Shown: positions 9,230 to 18,080, counted from the stretch's first letter. The stretch: 64,000 nucleotides of DNA from Ancylobacter polymorphus (GCF_022836935.1 NZ_CP083239.1:992001-1056000); one strand, 5' to 3'. Notes: generated by a model from the letters alone, not told the origin. A program made the numbers and translations.

Positions 9230-10138
9230 ATGACGAAGCGGCCCGCCGCCCCCAAGGCGCTGACACAAGGGAGCGAAGAGGCGGAACTCGCGGCCGCCGT
9301 GGCGGGGTTTTCGGTGGAGGCGGCGGAACTGCCGCCGCTGATCGCCGAGCGCGCCTATGGCAGCGGCGATTATCCCTACACAGACCGGCCCAAGCGAAAG
9401 ACCTATGAGGCCGAGCTGCACGCGCTGCAGATCGAGCTCTTGAAGCTGCAGGAATGGGTGAAGGCGCAGCGCGAACGCATCGTCATCGTCTTCGAGGGGC
9501 GGGACGCGGCCGGCAAGGGCGGCACCATCCACCGCCTGACCCAGCACCTCAACCCGCGCTTCGTGCATGTGGTGGCGCTCGACAAGCCGACCGAGGCGGA
9601 AGCCGGGCAATGGTACTTCCAGCGCTACATCGCCCATCTGCCGCGCCGGGGCGACATCGCGATCTTCGATCGCTCCTGGTACAACCGCGCCGTGGTCGAG
9701 CCTGTCATGGGTTTCTGCACGCCGCAGGAAACCGCGCATTTCCTTGAACAGGTGCCCACCTTCGAGAAGATGCTGGTCGATGACGGCATCCGCCTGTTCA
9801 AGATCTGGCTCGATATCGGGCGGGAAATGCAGCTGCTGCGCCTGCATGAGCGCCATCAGGACCCGCTCAAGCGCTGGAAGCTCTCCCCCGTCGATCTCGC
9901 CGCGCCAGCGCGCTGGGACGCGATCTCGGCGGCCCGCGACGCCATGATCGCGGCGAGCCACACCCCGGTGCCGTGGTCGGTGGTACTAGGCAACGACAAA
10001 ATGCGGGCACGGCTCGGCGTTATTCGTCAAATCCTCGCCCAAATTCCGTATGAGGGCAGGGAGGATGGCGTCGTCGGGATTCCCGATCCCGCCATCGTGC
10101 TCGACGGCCGCGCCTTTCTGGCGCGTTCCGCCCCTTGA
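9230..10138 (+). CDS. ppk2: Polyphosphate kinase 2 (PPK2 family)
   Basis: A 302-residue PPK2-family enzyme, which moves phosphate between polyphosphate and nucleoside di- or monophosphates. Walker A is GRDAAGKGG (90-98), the Walker B-like motif is IFDRSWYNR (145-153), and FKIWLDIGREMQLLRLHER is a conserved family block. One PPK2 domain and this length fit class I, but substrate (GDP, ADP or NMP) cannot be read from sequence. I start at ATG 9230, which has GAAAGG 7 bases upstream; the frame is open from 9110. Divergent from phoR, so its position links polyphosphate to the phosphate regulon, though I see no PHO box in front of it. Confidence 0.9.
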   Translation: MTKRPAAPKALTQGSEEAELAAAVAGFSVEAAELPPLIAERAYGSGDYPYTDRPKRKTYEAELHALQIELLKLQEWVKAQRERIVIVFEGRDAAGKGGTIHRLTQHLNPRFVHVVALDKPTEAEAGQWYFQRYIAHLPRRGDIAIFDRSWYNRAVVEPVMGFCTPQETAHFLEQVPTFEKMLVDDGIRLFKIWLDIGREMQLLRLHERHQDPLKRWKLSPVDLAAPARWDAISAARDAMIAASHTPVPWSVVLGNDKMRARLGVIRQILAQIPYEGREDGVVGIPDPAIVLDGRAFLARSAP

Positions 10139-10166
10139 ATCGCCTGCCGCATGTGAAGGACGCCTG

Positions 10167-10772
10167 ATGCGCCATTATGGGATCGCCAGCCTCGTGCTGG
10201 GCATCGGCCTGTCCATCGACCTCAGCGGCGCGAGCGCCGACCCCATGCCCGCCCCCGCGGCGGATTACCACGCCCGTGCCCGCGCGCTGCCAGGTGTGGA
10301 GCTCAGCGTGGCGCATCATCAGGGCAAGGTGCGGGTCGAAGTCGAGCGCGGCAACCTGCCCAATGGCATGGTCAGCCTGATCGATCTCCCCACCAGCAGC
10401 GTGATCGTGATGGTGGACGTGCCCGGCATGGACCGCATCGCCGTCGAGACGGACATGCCGCCCGGCTTCGCCTTTTCCGACGCCAAGCGTCAGGGCACCC
10501 GCGCGGGGAAGGGCGAGGTGCTGGGCGAGGCGTGCGACCTGTGGCGGTTCGCCGTGCCGGCGCTGAACCAGCCGGTGGAAAGCTGCATCACCGCCGACGG
10601 CATCGTGCTGCGCACCACCACGCAGATGAACGGCAAGCCGGTGGTGCTGTTCGAGGTGACCGAACTCTCCCGTACGCCCCAGGACCCCGCCACGTTCGCC
10701 CTGCCCAAGGGTATGAAGCCGAGCAAGATTCCGCCCAGCATGCGCGCCCTGCTGCCCGGCCTCGTCCGCTAG
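10167..10772 (+). CDS. Exported protein of unknown function (DUF4412-like)
   Basis: A 201-residue protein with a signal peptide (MRHYGIASLVLGIGLSIDLS, cleavage probably after ASA). The start at 10167 has GAAGGA 6 bases upstream. The mature part is beta-rich with the pattern G-x-V-x-G-E-A-C-D-L-W followed by a second Cys in ESCITADG, reminiscent of DUF4412 periplasmic proteins that share a fold idea with LolA-like lipoprotein carriers. The two cysteines could form a disulfide. It follows ppk2 by 28 bases and may be co-transcribed. The family call is tentative. Confidence 0.6.
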   Translation: MRHYGIASLVLGIGLSIDLSGASADPMPAPAADYHARARALPGVELSVAHHQGKVRVEVERGNLPNGMVSLIDLPTSSVIVMVDVPGMDRIAVETDMPPGFAFSDAKRQGTRAGKGEVLGEACDLWRFAVPALNQPVESCITADGIVLRTTTQMNGKPVVLFEVTELSRTPQDPATFALPKGMKPSKIPPSMRALLPGLVR

Positions 10773-10785
10773 AGCGCGCGCCGCC

Positions 10786-11868
10786 TCAGCCGGCGGCGCG
10801 ACGGCGCTGCGGCTTGGAAGCCTCGCCCGGGGCAGCGTCCGGCTCGATCACCGGCAGGGCGGCGAGCGGATCGGGCGAGATGCCCTTTTTGGCGTCGAGC
10901 CGGCGTCGGCTCATCATCAGTTCGCGCGCGCCCATCAGGATCAGCGCGATGGCGAAGGGCGTGACGTAATAGAGCAGGCGCAGCAGCAGCAGCGCGCCGA
11001 GCAGCGGCTCGGTCTCGAATTGCGGCAGCGCCACCAGCATCGCCGCGTCGAACACGCCGAGCCCGCCCGGCGCATGGCTGGCGAAGCCGAGCAGCGTGGC
11101 GGAGATGAACACCACGCCGAGCGCGATCGGATCGATATAGGGCTGCTGCGGCATCAGCACATACATGGCCGCGGCGCAGAAGGAGAGATCGATGATGCCA
11201 ATGACGATCTGCAGCAGGGTGAGCTTCCACCCCGGCAGGGTCACGGTCCAGTGCCCCTTGCCGACACCGATGCGGCGCGGCTTCAGCCCCACCCAGGTGA
11301 CATAGGCGGCGAGGCCGGCGAGCAGAGCGAGGCCGATCAGCCGGTTGACCCAGGGGGGCAGGTGGTCCACGGCGCTGGCCGCCCAGGGCTCGACCGAGAC
11401 GCCGAGGCCGAGAATGGCGATGTTGCCGAGCCAGAAGGTGAGGCCGGTGATGAAGCAGAGCTTGGCCACATCCACCGCGCCCAGCCCGTGCGCGGAATAG
11501 ATGCGGTAGCGCACCGTGCCGCCGGTAAAGGCGGAGAAGCCGATATTGTGGCCGATGGAATAGGAGGTGAAGGAGGCGAGCGCCGCGACCCGATAGGGCA
11601 CATGCGGCTTGCCGATGGTGCGCAGGGCGAACCAGTCATAGAAGGTGAGGGTGAAATAGGCCCCCGCCACGAGCAGCGCCGCCACCCCGATGCGCCAGGG
11701 ATCCGTGCCCGAGATCGCCTCCAGCACCTCGGCGGGCCGGATGTTGCGCAGCATCTTGTAGAGCACGAAGACGGCGATGCCGATGATGACGAGGCTCGCG
11801 ACCAGACCGAGCGTGTGCCAGCCAAGCCGCGCGCGCAGCCAGCCGGCGATCGCCTTCAGTCCCTTCAT
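10786..11868 (-). CDS. Lysylphosphatidylglycerol synthase-like / YbhN-family membrane protein
   Basis: A 360-residue protein with about eight hydrophobic helices, starting MKGLKAIAGWLRARLGW. The segment SYSIGHNIGFSAFTGGTVRYRIYSAHGLG and the loop SHAPGGLGVFDAAML are typical of the flippase-like domain of MprF and of the stand-alone UPF0104/YbhN family. There is no soluble aminoacyl-transfer domain, so it is unlikely to make lysyl-PG itself; lipid transport or another glycolipid role is more likely. The C-terminus is a basic tail. It converges on the preceding exported protein with only 13 bases between stops. Confidence 0.8.
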   Translation of the reverse strand: MKGLKAIAGWLRARLGWHTLGLVASLVIIGIAVFVLYKMLRNIRPAEVLEAISGTDPWRIGVAALLVAGAYFTLTFYDWFALRTIGKPHVPYRVAALASFTSYSIGHNIGFSAFTGGTVRYRIYSAHGLGAVDVAKLCFITGLTFWLGNIAILGLGVSVEPWAASAVDHLPPWVNRLIGLALLAGLAAYVTWVGLKPRRIGVGKGHWTVTLPGWKLTLLQIVIGIIDLSFCAAAMYVLMPQQPYIDPIALGVVFISATLLGFASHAPGGLGVFDAAMLVALPQFETEPLLGALLLLRLLYYVTPFAIALILMGARELMMSRRRLDAKKGISPDPLAALPVIEPDAAPGEASKPQRRRAAG

Positions 11869-12045
11869 CGCGTCTCCGTCCCTGCTGTTATGCCAGTGTG
11901 CCGGCCAGCCCTAGCAGACCCGGCGGCCTTGTGAAACACGGTCGACCAAGCGTCGCATTAGCGCATCCCGCCGGCAGGCGCCACAGGACGCCGGACATGT
12001 GACGCGGCGGTGACGCGCGGGCCGTGACGCCCCGTCCCCACCCGT

Positions 12046-13929
12046 TCACAGCCGGACCGGATAGCCGATCTCGATGGTACGCGGGCGCGGCAGGCCGAAG
12101 CGGTCGACCGAGCGCTCGGCATTGCGGGCGAGGAAGGCGAAGATATGGGCGAGCACGTCGCGCACGCCCAGAATATCGTCGGGCGGCATCACACGCTCGT
12201 GACCGATGACATAGACCGCATCGTCGGGATCGATGCCCTGGGCGTACAGCGCCGGACCCAGCACGGCCGGCACATCGATCTGCTGCATATAGCCGAAGCG
12301 CACATCGATGCGCAGATGGGCGGAGTCGAGCGGCAGCACGCGCACCCGCTCATCCACCGGCACGCGCGGGCGCGAGGCGACCCACACCGAGACGATGACG
12401 GCGCGGGTGAACTGCACATTGAGCAGTTCCGACAGGCGACCCAGCGCCACCGGCGTCATGGCTCCGCCACGGGAAAGGAAAATGGCGGTGCGCGGGCTCA
12501 CCGCGCAGCCCGCCGGGCGACCCTTGGCGACGAAATCGTCCAGCGGCTCGGTGAAGCGGCGCTGCTGCAGCCCCACCCCTTCCATGCCGCGCCGCCACGA
12601 CACCATGACCACCAGCACCAGCGCGGCGATGGTGACCGGAAGCCAGCCGCCATCGTGCAGCTTGGTGAGGTTGGCGGTGGCGAAAGAGAGGTCGATCACC
12701 CCCAGCCCGCCCGCCAGCCCCACCAGCGCCGGCCAGGGCCAGTGCCAGCGGCGGCGGACATAGGCGACGAACAGGAAGGTGGTGGAGACCATCGCCATCG
12801 CCACGGCGATGCCATAGGCGGAGGCGAGCCGGTCGGAGGAGCCGAAGGAAACGACGATGGCCGCGCAGGCCGCCATCATGATCCAGTTCAGCCGGCCGAC
12901 ATAGATGTGCTGGTCATTGTGCTCGCTGGTGTAGCGGATGCGCATCGGCGGCAGGTAGCCGAGTTCGATGGCCTGCTTGGCGAGGGAGAACACGCCGGTG
13001 ATGATGGCCTGCGAGGCGATGATCGTCGCCAGTGTCGCCAGTATCAGCAGCGGCACCTCGAACATTTCCGGCGTCAGGTCGTAAAACGGGTTGCGCACGG
13101 ATTCGCGGTGCACCAGCACATTCGCGCCCTGGCCGTAATAGTTGAGCAGCAGGGACGGCATGGCGACGAACAGCCAGGCGCGGGTGATGACCGGCCGGCC
13201 GAAATGGCCGAGATCGGCATAGAGTGCCTCACCGCCGGTGACCGCCAGGAAGGTGGCGCCGAGAATGAGCCCGGAAAGAAGCGGGTTGTCGGCGAGCAGC
13301 AGGATGCCGTGGCGCGGATCCAGCGCCGCCAGCACCTGCGGCGCCTGCACGATGCCATGGATGCCCAGCGCCGCCAGCGACAGGAACCAAATCAGCATCA
13401 CCGGCCCGTAAAAGGCGCCGATGCGCTCCGTGCCCGCCCGCTGGGAGATGAAGACCAGCAGAATGACCAGCACCGTGGCGGCGACGATCCAATGGTCGAG
13501 CTCGGGGGCGATCACCTCCAGCCCCTCCATCGCCGACAGCACCGAAATGGCAGGCGTGAGCACGCCATCGCCAATGAGCATGGCGGCGCCGACGAGGCCG
13601 GCGATCAGTAGGAACAGGCGCTTGCCGGTGGCGGAGCGGTGCAGGTCCAGCAGGGTGACGAGGGCGAGGATGCCGCCTTCGCCGTCATTGTCGGCCCGCA
13701 GCACCAGCATGACGTATTTCAGGGTGACGGAGAGAATGATCGCCCAGCTGATGAGCGAGAGCAGGCCCAGCACGTCGGCATCGGACACGCCCGGGCCGCC
13801 CACGGCGTTCAGCCCCTGCTTGAACGCATAGAGCGGGCTGGTGCCGATATCGCCGAACACGACGCCAAGCGCCGCCAGCTCGGCGGTGAAGGGGATCGCC
13901 CGGCGCCCGGCGGAGCGGCGCTCAGCCAT
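12046..13929 (-). CDS. kup: Kup-family potassium uptake protein
   Basis: A 627-residue potassium transporter with the family opening ALGVVFGDIGTSPLYAFK, about twelve helices over residues 20-450, and a soluble C-terminal domain of some 180 residues ending IEIGYPVRL. Such carriers import K+ with protons. I start at ATG 13929, which has GAGGGG 7 bases upstream and gives the normal family length; an in-frame codon at 13998 would add 23 residues without a ribosome binding site. It stands alone, with 177 bases to the YbhN-like gene downstream. Confidence 0.95.
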   Translation of the reverse strand: MAERRSAGRRAIPFTAELAALGVVFGDIGTSPLYAFKQGLNAVGGPGVSDADVLGLLSLISWAIILSVTLKYVMLVLRADNDGEGGILALVTLLDLHRSATGKRLFLLIAGLVGAAMLIGDGVLTPAISVLSAMEGLEVIAPELDHWIVAATVLVILLVFISQRAGTERIGAFYGPVMLIWFLSLAALGIHGIVQAPQVLAALDPRHGILLLADNPLLSGLILGATFLAVTGGEALYADLGHFGRPVITRAWLFVAMPSLLLNYYGQGANVLVHRESVRNPFYDLTPEMFEVPLLILATLATIIASQAIITGVFSLAKQAIELGYLPPMRIRYTSEHNDQHIYVGRLNWIMMAACAAIVVSFGSSDRLASAYGIAVAMAMVSTTFLFVAYVRRRWHWPWPALVGLAGGLGVIDLSFATANLTKLHDGGWLPVTIAALVLVVMVSWRRGMEGVGLQQRRFTEPLDDFVAKGRPAGCAVSPRTAIFLSRGGAMTPVALGRLSELLNVQFTRAVIVSVWVASRPRVPVDERVRVLPLDSAHLRIDVRFGYMQQIDVPAVLGPALYAQGIDPDDAVYVIGHERVMPPDDILGVRDVLAHIFAFLARNAERSVDRFGLPRPRTIEIGYPVRL

Positions 13930-14502
13930 GCAACGCCCCCTCGCCGCGAACGGCGCGCCGACGGCCGGCACAGGCGGCAGGGTCCCACCATCCGCCAAAG
14001 GGGAGGCAGGCAGAGAGCATGGGCGCAGAAAGCGAGGCGAAGGGACGGGGCATCAAGGCCGATTCACGCAGAACAATGCCGAGGCATCGGGGGCACCGCA
14101 GCAATACCCCGCCGCGCCATCGCCGCCAAGCGCTGTGTGAGCACCGCCGGGGCGGCGTCAGGCCCCCTATCCGAGCGCGCATTGCATGTTCACACACGAA
14201 TGTGACCCGGCGCGGCCGGTGGAGGTGCAAGGCGAGGGAGGAGGTTTCTGGGGGCGGTTGATCCCTCCTCCCTCTACCAGCGGAACTGACATGTCCAAAG
14301 GCTTGCGGGTTCCTTCGGACCAGCGCGGCTGGCGCGTCGATCCTTAAGCGGTTCGACCGGTCAGATCAACATCGAACCGAACCGTTCGGTCAATTGTGGA
14401 TTTCGAACGGTCGGCGGTGTTAGGATTGCTTGCCTGCCTGGGTGGATGCCGCGCACAGTGCGGCAGACATCGCGCCTCATTGCTCCTCCGATCTGATTGT
14501 TC
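13930..14502. other. 573-base intergenic region between kup and the TetR gene
   Basis: No convincing gene: the short open frames here have no ribosome binding site and no recognisable protein. It holds a GA-rich hairpin (14234-14243 pairing perfectly with 14265-14274 around a 21-base loop) and, nearer the TetR gene, a cluster of related inverted motifs (listed separately). It must contain the promoters of two divergent genes, but I cannot place a -35/-10 pair with confidence. Confidence 0.6.
14376..14390. promoter_or_regulatory. Palindromic candidate operator for the TetR regulator
   Basis: ACCGAAC, one base, GTTCGGT: a perfect 15-base palindrome 113 bases before the TetR start. Related half-sites flank it: GTTCGACCGGTCA (from about 14351) and CGAACGGTCGG (from about 14404). 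This arrangement is typical of TetR-family autoregulation and of control of a divergent gene, here kup. Binding is inferred, not shown. Confidence 0.5.
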
Positions 14503-15252
14503 ATGGCTGCTTTACCGGACTTCGCCCACCAGTCGAGTGCCCAGCCTGCCGCCGGCCGAACGCCGGTCGGGCCCGGTGGTGGTGGAGCGGCATCCGCCCA
14601 GCCTGCACCGAAACGGGAGCAGATTCTGCGCGGCGCGCGCGAGGTGTTCCTCGCCTCCGGTTATGACGGAGCCAGCATGGGCGAGATCGCCCGCGTCGCC
14701 GGCGTCTCCAAGGGCACGCTCTATGTCTATTTCACCTCCAAGGAAGACCTGTTCGCCGCGCTGGTGACGGAGGAATGCAGCCGCACGGCAGAAGCCTGCT
14801 TTGAGCTCGACCCCGATGCGCCCACGGAAGCGACGCTGCGCGCCCTCGCCTCCCGCTATATCGAGGCCATGCTCGAGCCCGCCCATATCCGCACGGTGCG
14901 GATGGTGATCGGCGTCGCGGAAAAGCTGCCGATCATCGGCCGTGCCTATCTCGAAGCGAGCCAGGAGGCCGGCGTGCTGCGGCTGTCCGGTTGGCTGCGG
15001 GCGAAGATCGCGCAGGGCGAGCTCGCGATCGCCGATGTGGAGATGGCGGCGTGGCAGTTTGTGCTTGGCTGCCAGGGCAAGCTGATCATGCCCATGGTGT
15101 TCGGCGACCCTTCCCGCCCGGACGAGGCGGCCACGGCTCAGGTGGTCAACCACATGGTGGGGTCGTTCCTCGCCGCCTTCGCCGGCCCGCGGCTCGCGCC
15201 CTACGCTCCGGCGGGCACCGACGCCGCCAGCGCCGACAGCCCCTCGCGATAG
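14503..15252 (+). CDS. TetR/AcrR-family transcriptional regulator
   Basis: A 249-residue regulator. The first ~35 residues are Pro/Ala/Gly-rich linker, then comes the TetR DNA-binding domain (about 38-85) with MGEIARVAGVSKGTLYVYF as helix-turn-helix. The ligand-binding half (90-230) resembles the AefR-like C-terminal type, but the inducer is unknown. Start at ATG 14503; a TTG two codons upstream is possible. Its last 52 bases overlap, on the other strand, the end of the SDR gene. No efflux operon lies next to it; the nearest divergent gene is kup. Confidence 0.88.
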   Translation: MAALPDFAHQSSAQPAAGRTPVGPGGGGAASAQPAPKREQILRGAREVFLASGYDGASMGEIARVAGVSKGTLYVYFTSKEDLFAALVTEECSRTAEACFELDPDAPTEATLRALASRYIEAMLEPAHIRTVRMVIGVAEKLPIIGRAYLEASQEAGVLRLSGWLRAKIAQGELAIADVEMAAWQFVLGCQGKLIMPMVFGDPSRPDEAATAQVVNHMVGSFLAAFAGPRLAPYAPAGTDAASADSPSR

Positions 15253-16061
15253 GTCGGGTAGCGCAGGCCGCCGCCGATGAGCGCATGGAGCCGTTCATTG
15301 CGCACCCGCCGGTTATCCGCCCAGAAGGACAGCGCCATCGGCGACATGCGCGCGGACGCCTCCTCGAAGCGCTCGGGCGCCGGAGGTTCGACGCCGAGCA
15401 ATTGCGCAGCCTCGCGCACCGGGGCGCAGGAGGGCGAGGGTTCGTCGTCCACCACATTCACCACCCCGTCGAAGCGCTGCGCCACGGCGGCGGCGATGGC
15501 GCCGGCGATGTCGTCGACATGGATGCGGTTGAACACCTGGCCCGCGCGCTCGATGCAGCGCGCGGTGCCGTCCGCCACGTCGATCAGCGCGTTGCGGCCG
15601 GGACCATAGATGCCTCCGAGCCGCAGCACCGCCACCGGACGCCCGGCACGGCGACCGAGCGCCTGCCAGCCGGCCTCCGCCTCGATGCGGCGGCGGGCGC
15701 GCGGCGCGGCGGCGGCGGTGGGGGCGCCCTCGTCGATCCACGCCCCGCCGGAATCGCCATAGACGCCGATGGTGGAGAGGTAGACCAGCGGCCCCTGCCC
15801 TTGCGCCAGGGCCTCGCCGAGCGGGCCGAGGAACGGGTCGCCCGCCTCCCCCGGCGCGGCGGAGATCAGCACCGCATCCGCGGCGCGGGCGGCGGCGAGC
15901 AAGGCCGGCGGGGCGTCACCGTCGAAGCGCAGCATCTCCATGCCGGCCGACGGCGCGCCCGTGCGGCTGGTGCCGATGCGGCGGGCGAAGGAGGCGCCAT
16001 GCAGGGCGACGAAGCGCCGGGCGCAATAACCATGCCCGAGACAGAGCAGGGTGTGGGTCAT
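15201..16061 (-). CDS. NAD-dependent epimerase/dehydratase-like SDR protein (YeeZ-like)
   Basis: A 286-residue extended-SDR protein. The nucleotide-binding start is LCLGHGYCARRF, a degenerate form of the Gly-rich motif, and YLSTIGVYGDSGG supplies the Ser and Tyr of the active site, but the usual Y-x-x-x-K is not intact because the Tyr is followed by GDSG. VLRLGGIYGPGRN and RIHVDDIAGAI are standard. It resembles YeeZ-type proteins of unknown substrate. It is the third gene of fzlA-queG-SDR: its ATG overlaps the queG stop by 4 bases. Confidence 0.8.
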   Translation of the reverse strand: MTHTLLCLGHGYCARRFVALHGASFARRIGTSRTGAPSAGMEMLRFDGDAPPALLAAARAADAVLISAAPGEAGDPFLGPLGEALAQGQGPLVYLSTIGVYGDSGGAWIDEGAPTAAAAPRARRRIEAEAGWQALGRRAGRPVAVLRLGGIYGPGRNALIDVADGTARCIERAGQVFNRIHVDDIAGAIAAAVAQRFDGVVNVVDDEPSPSCAPVREAAQLLGVEPPAPERFEEASARMSPMALSFWADNRRVRNERLHALIGGGLRYPTYREGLSALAASVPAGA

Positions 16062-17233
16062 GCGTGCTCTCCCGCTGAATCACTCAGGGCCAGTTGCCAT
16101 TCCGCCCGCACCTCGGCGTCGGTTTCGCCCGCATGGGCAGCGCTGTGGGCGGCGAAGGCGGCGGCCGGCAGCAGCCGGGCGAGCGCCCACACCGCCGCGC
16201 CGCGCACCAGCGGATCGGTATCGCCAAGATGCCGCTCGGCCTCGGGCGCGAGGGTCCCATCGCCGGAATTGCCGATCGCCACCAGCACATTACGCAGGAA
16301 GCGGGCGCGGCCGATGCGCTTGACCGGGCTCTTGGAAAAGCGCGCGCGGAACGCGGCATCGTCAAGCCGCGCCAGTTCGGCCAGCGCCGGGGCGCGGTTC
16401 TCCTCCCGCGCCGCGAGCCGCGTTTCGCGGCCGAGCGCGGCGAATTTGTTCCACGGGCAGGCGGCGAGGCAATCGTCGCAGCCATAGATGCGGTTGCCGA
16501 TCAGCGGCCGCAATTCGCGCGGGATGGCGCCCTTCAGCTCGATGGTGAGATAGGAGATGCAGCGGCGCGCATCGATGCGGTAGGGCGCGGGGAAGGCGTC
16601 GGTCGGGCAGGCGTCGAGGCAGGCGCGGCAGGAGCCGCAATGGTCGACCTCCGGCGCGTCAGTGGGAAGCGCGAGATTGGTGGCGATGGCGCCGAGGAAC
16701 AGCCAGGAGCCCTTGTCGCGCGAGACGAGATTGGTGTGCTTGCCCTGCCAGCCGAGCCCGGCCGCCTGCGCCAGCGGCTTTTCCATCAGCGGCGCGGTAT
16801 CGACGAACACCTTGACGGCGACCGTGCCCGGCGCGCCGGCGCGGGGCACGAAGCGCGAGGCGATGCGCTTGAGCTTGCCCTTGATCAGCTCATGATAATC
16901 GTCGCCGCGGGCATAGACCGAGATCGCCCCGCGCGTGCGGGCGGAAAGGATGGCGCGCGGGTCCTCGTCCGGCCCGTAATTCAGCCCGAGCATCAGCAGC
17001 GAGGCGACCTCCGGCCACATATTGGCCGGCGCGGCGCGACGTTCGGCCGTCTCCGGCATCCACGCCATCTCGCCATGCGCGCCATCCATGATCCACTCAT
17101 AGAGGCGCGGCCCGGCATGGGGGATGGCGTCGGCAGCGGCGATGCCCATGGCGTCGAAGCCTTCCGCGCGGGCGAGCGCGAACAGGTGGTCCCTGGCCGC
17201 CTGCGGCGTCAGAAATCCAGATCCGCGTAGCAC
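16058..17233 (-). CDS. queG: Epoxyqueuosine reductase
   Basis: Catalyses the last step of queuosine synthesis on tRNA, using cobalamin and two 4Fe-4S clusters. Cluster cysteines are visible at 199/202/205/209 (CGSCRACLDACP) and 252/255/259 (CDDCLAACP). VDTAPLMEK holds the presumed proton donor Asp145. A HEAT-like helical tail (about 300-385) contacts tRNA in known structures. The start is uncertain: GTG 17233 overlaps the preceding fzlA by 25 bases and adds about 8 residues before the conserved part begins. It overlaps the SDR gene by 4 bases. Confidence 0.93.
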   Translation of the reverse strand: MLRGSGFLTPQAARDHLFALARAEGFDAMGIAAADAIPHAGPRLYEWIMDGAHGEMAWMPETAERRAAPANMWPEVASLLMLGLNYGPDEDPRAILSARTRGAISVYARGDDYHELIKGKLKRIASRFVPRAGAPGTVAVKVFVDTAPLMEKPLAQAAGLGWQGKHTNLVSRDKGSWLFLGAIATNLALPTDAPEVDHCGSCRACLDACPTDAFPAPYRIDARRCISYLTIELKGAIPRELRPLIGNRIYGCDDCLAACPWNKFAALGRETRLAAREENRAPALAELARLDDAAFRARFSKSPVKRIGRARFLRNVLVAIGNSGDGTLAPEAERHLGDTDPLVRGAAVWALARLLPAAAFAAHSAAHAGETDAEVRAEWQLALSDSAGEHA

Positions 17234-17898
17234 GGCGCCGGCGGCATGCCCGCCATGGTCAGCGCGAGCAGCGGCCGGAACGACGGACGCGACTTGATGC
17301 GGGCGTACCAGATCTTCGCTCCCTCATCTTCGTCCCAGGGCACGTCGCCGAGATAGTCGACGCTGGAAATATGCGCGGCGGCGGCGAGATCGGCATAGGT
17401 CATGCGGTCGCCGGCGAGCCAGTTCCGCGCCTTCAGCAGCCAGCCGATATATTGCAGATGATAACGGATATTGGAGCGCGCCGCGCGGATGGTGGCCATG
17501 TCAGGCGGACCACCGCCGAGTTCGCGCGGGGTGTAGCGCTTGTACACCTTCTCGCGCACCAGCGGCTCGGAGACTTCGGCGAAGAATTTGTGGTTGAACC
17601 AGGCGGAGAGCCGGCGCACCTCGACCCGCTCGCCAATATGAACCGGCAGCAGGCGCCGGTTGCCCAGTGCGCTGCCGCGCGTCTCGTCGAGATATTCGGT
17701 GATGGGGTCGATACCCGGCACCACGAAGCCGTCATCCTCCACCAGCACCGGCGTCGCGCCGGCGGGATCGAGCATGAGAAACTCCGGACGGCGCTCCCAC
17801 ACCCTCTCTTCGATCAGTTCGGGCTCGATGCCCATCTCGCTGAGGGCGAGACGCACGAGTCGCGAATGGGCGCAGAAGGGGTGGTGATAAAGCTGCAT
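17209..17898 (-). CDS. fzlA: FzlA-type FtsZ-binding protein (GST fold)
   Basis: A 229-residue glutathione S-transferase-fold protein. The N-terminal thioredoxin-like part starts MQLYHHPFCAHSRLVRLALSE; then follow PWERR-like VWERRPEFLMLDPAG, EVRRLSAWFNHKFFAEVSEPL, and the C-terminal blocks ARNWLAGDRMTYADLAAAAH and IKSRPSFRPLL. These match FzlA of alphaproteobacteria, a non-enzymatic GST relative that binds FtsZ and is needed for constriction. I start at ATG 17898; the frame is open to 17979. If not FzlA it is a general GST, but the residue pattern argues for FzlA. First gene of an overlapping three-gene unit. Confidence 0.82.
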   Translation of the reverse strand: MQLYHHPFCAHSRLVRLALSEMGIEPELIEERVWERRPEFLMLDPAGATPVLVEDDGFVVPGIDPITEYLDETRGSALGNRRLLPVHIGERVEVRRLSAWFNHKFFAEVSEPLVREKVYKRYTPRELGGGPPDMATIRAARSNIRYHLQYIGWLLKARNWLAGDRMTYADLAAAAHISSVDYLGDVPWDEDEGAKIWYARIKSRPSFRPLLALTMAGMPPAPCYADLDF

Positions 17899-18080
17899 GT
17901 TCCGGGAGGGTTGTCGCGGACCGTGGGCGGGCGGCGCCTGAAATCGGTCTAGAAGGGATCGCGGCTCATCGCAAGCCATCGCGGCGTGAACAAGGCGGGT
18001 GCGGCTCTGCCGGGCGACGAACCCGGCCGGGCTTTTCGGGTTATGGTGTGCGAAGCGTTAACGGGGCAGGGAGAAACACC

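Noticed and set aside
12145..13611. A 488-codon open frame opposite kup
   Set aside because: Composition is dominated by His, Arg, Gly and Gln, typical of the complement of membrane-protein codons; no family match.
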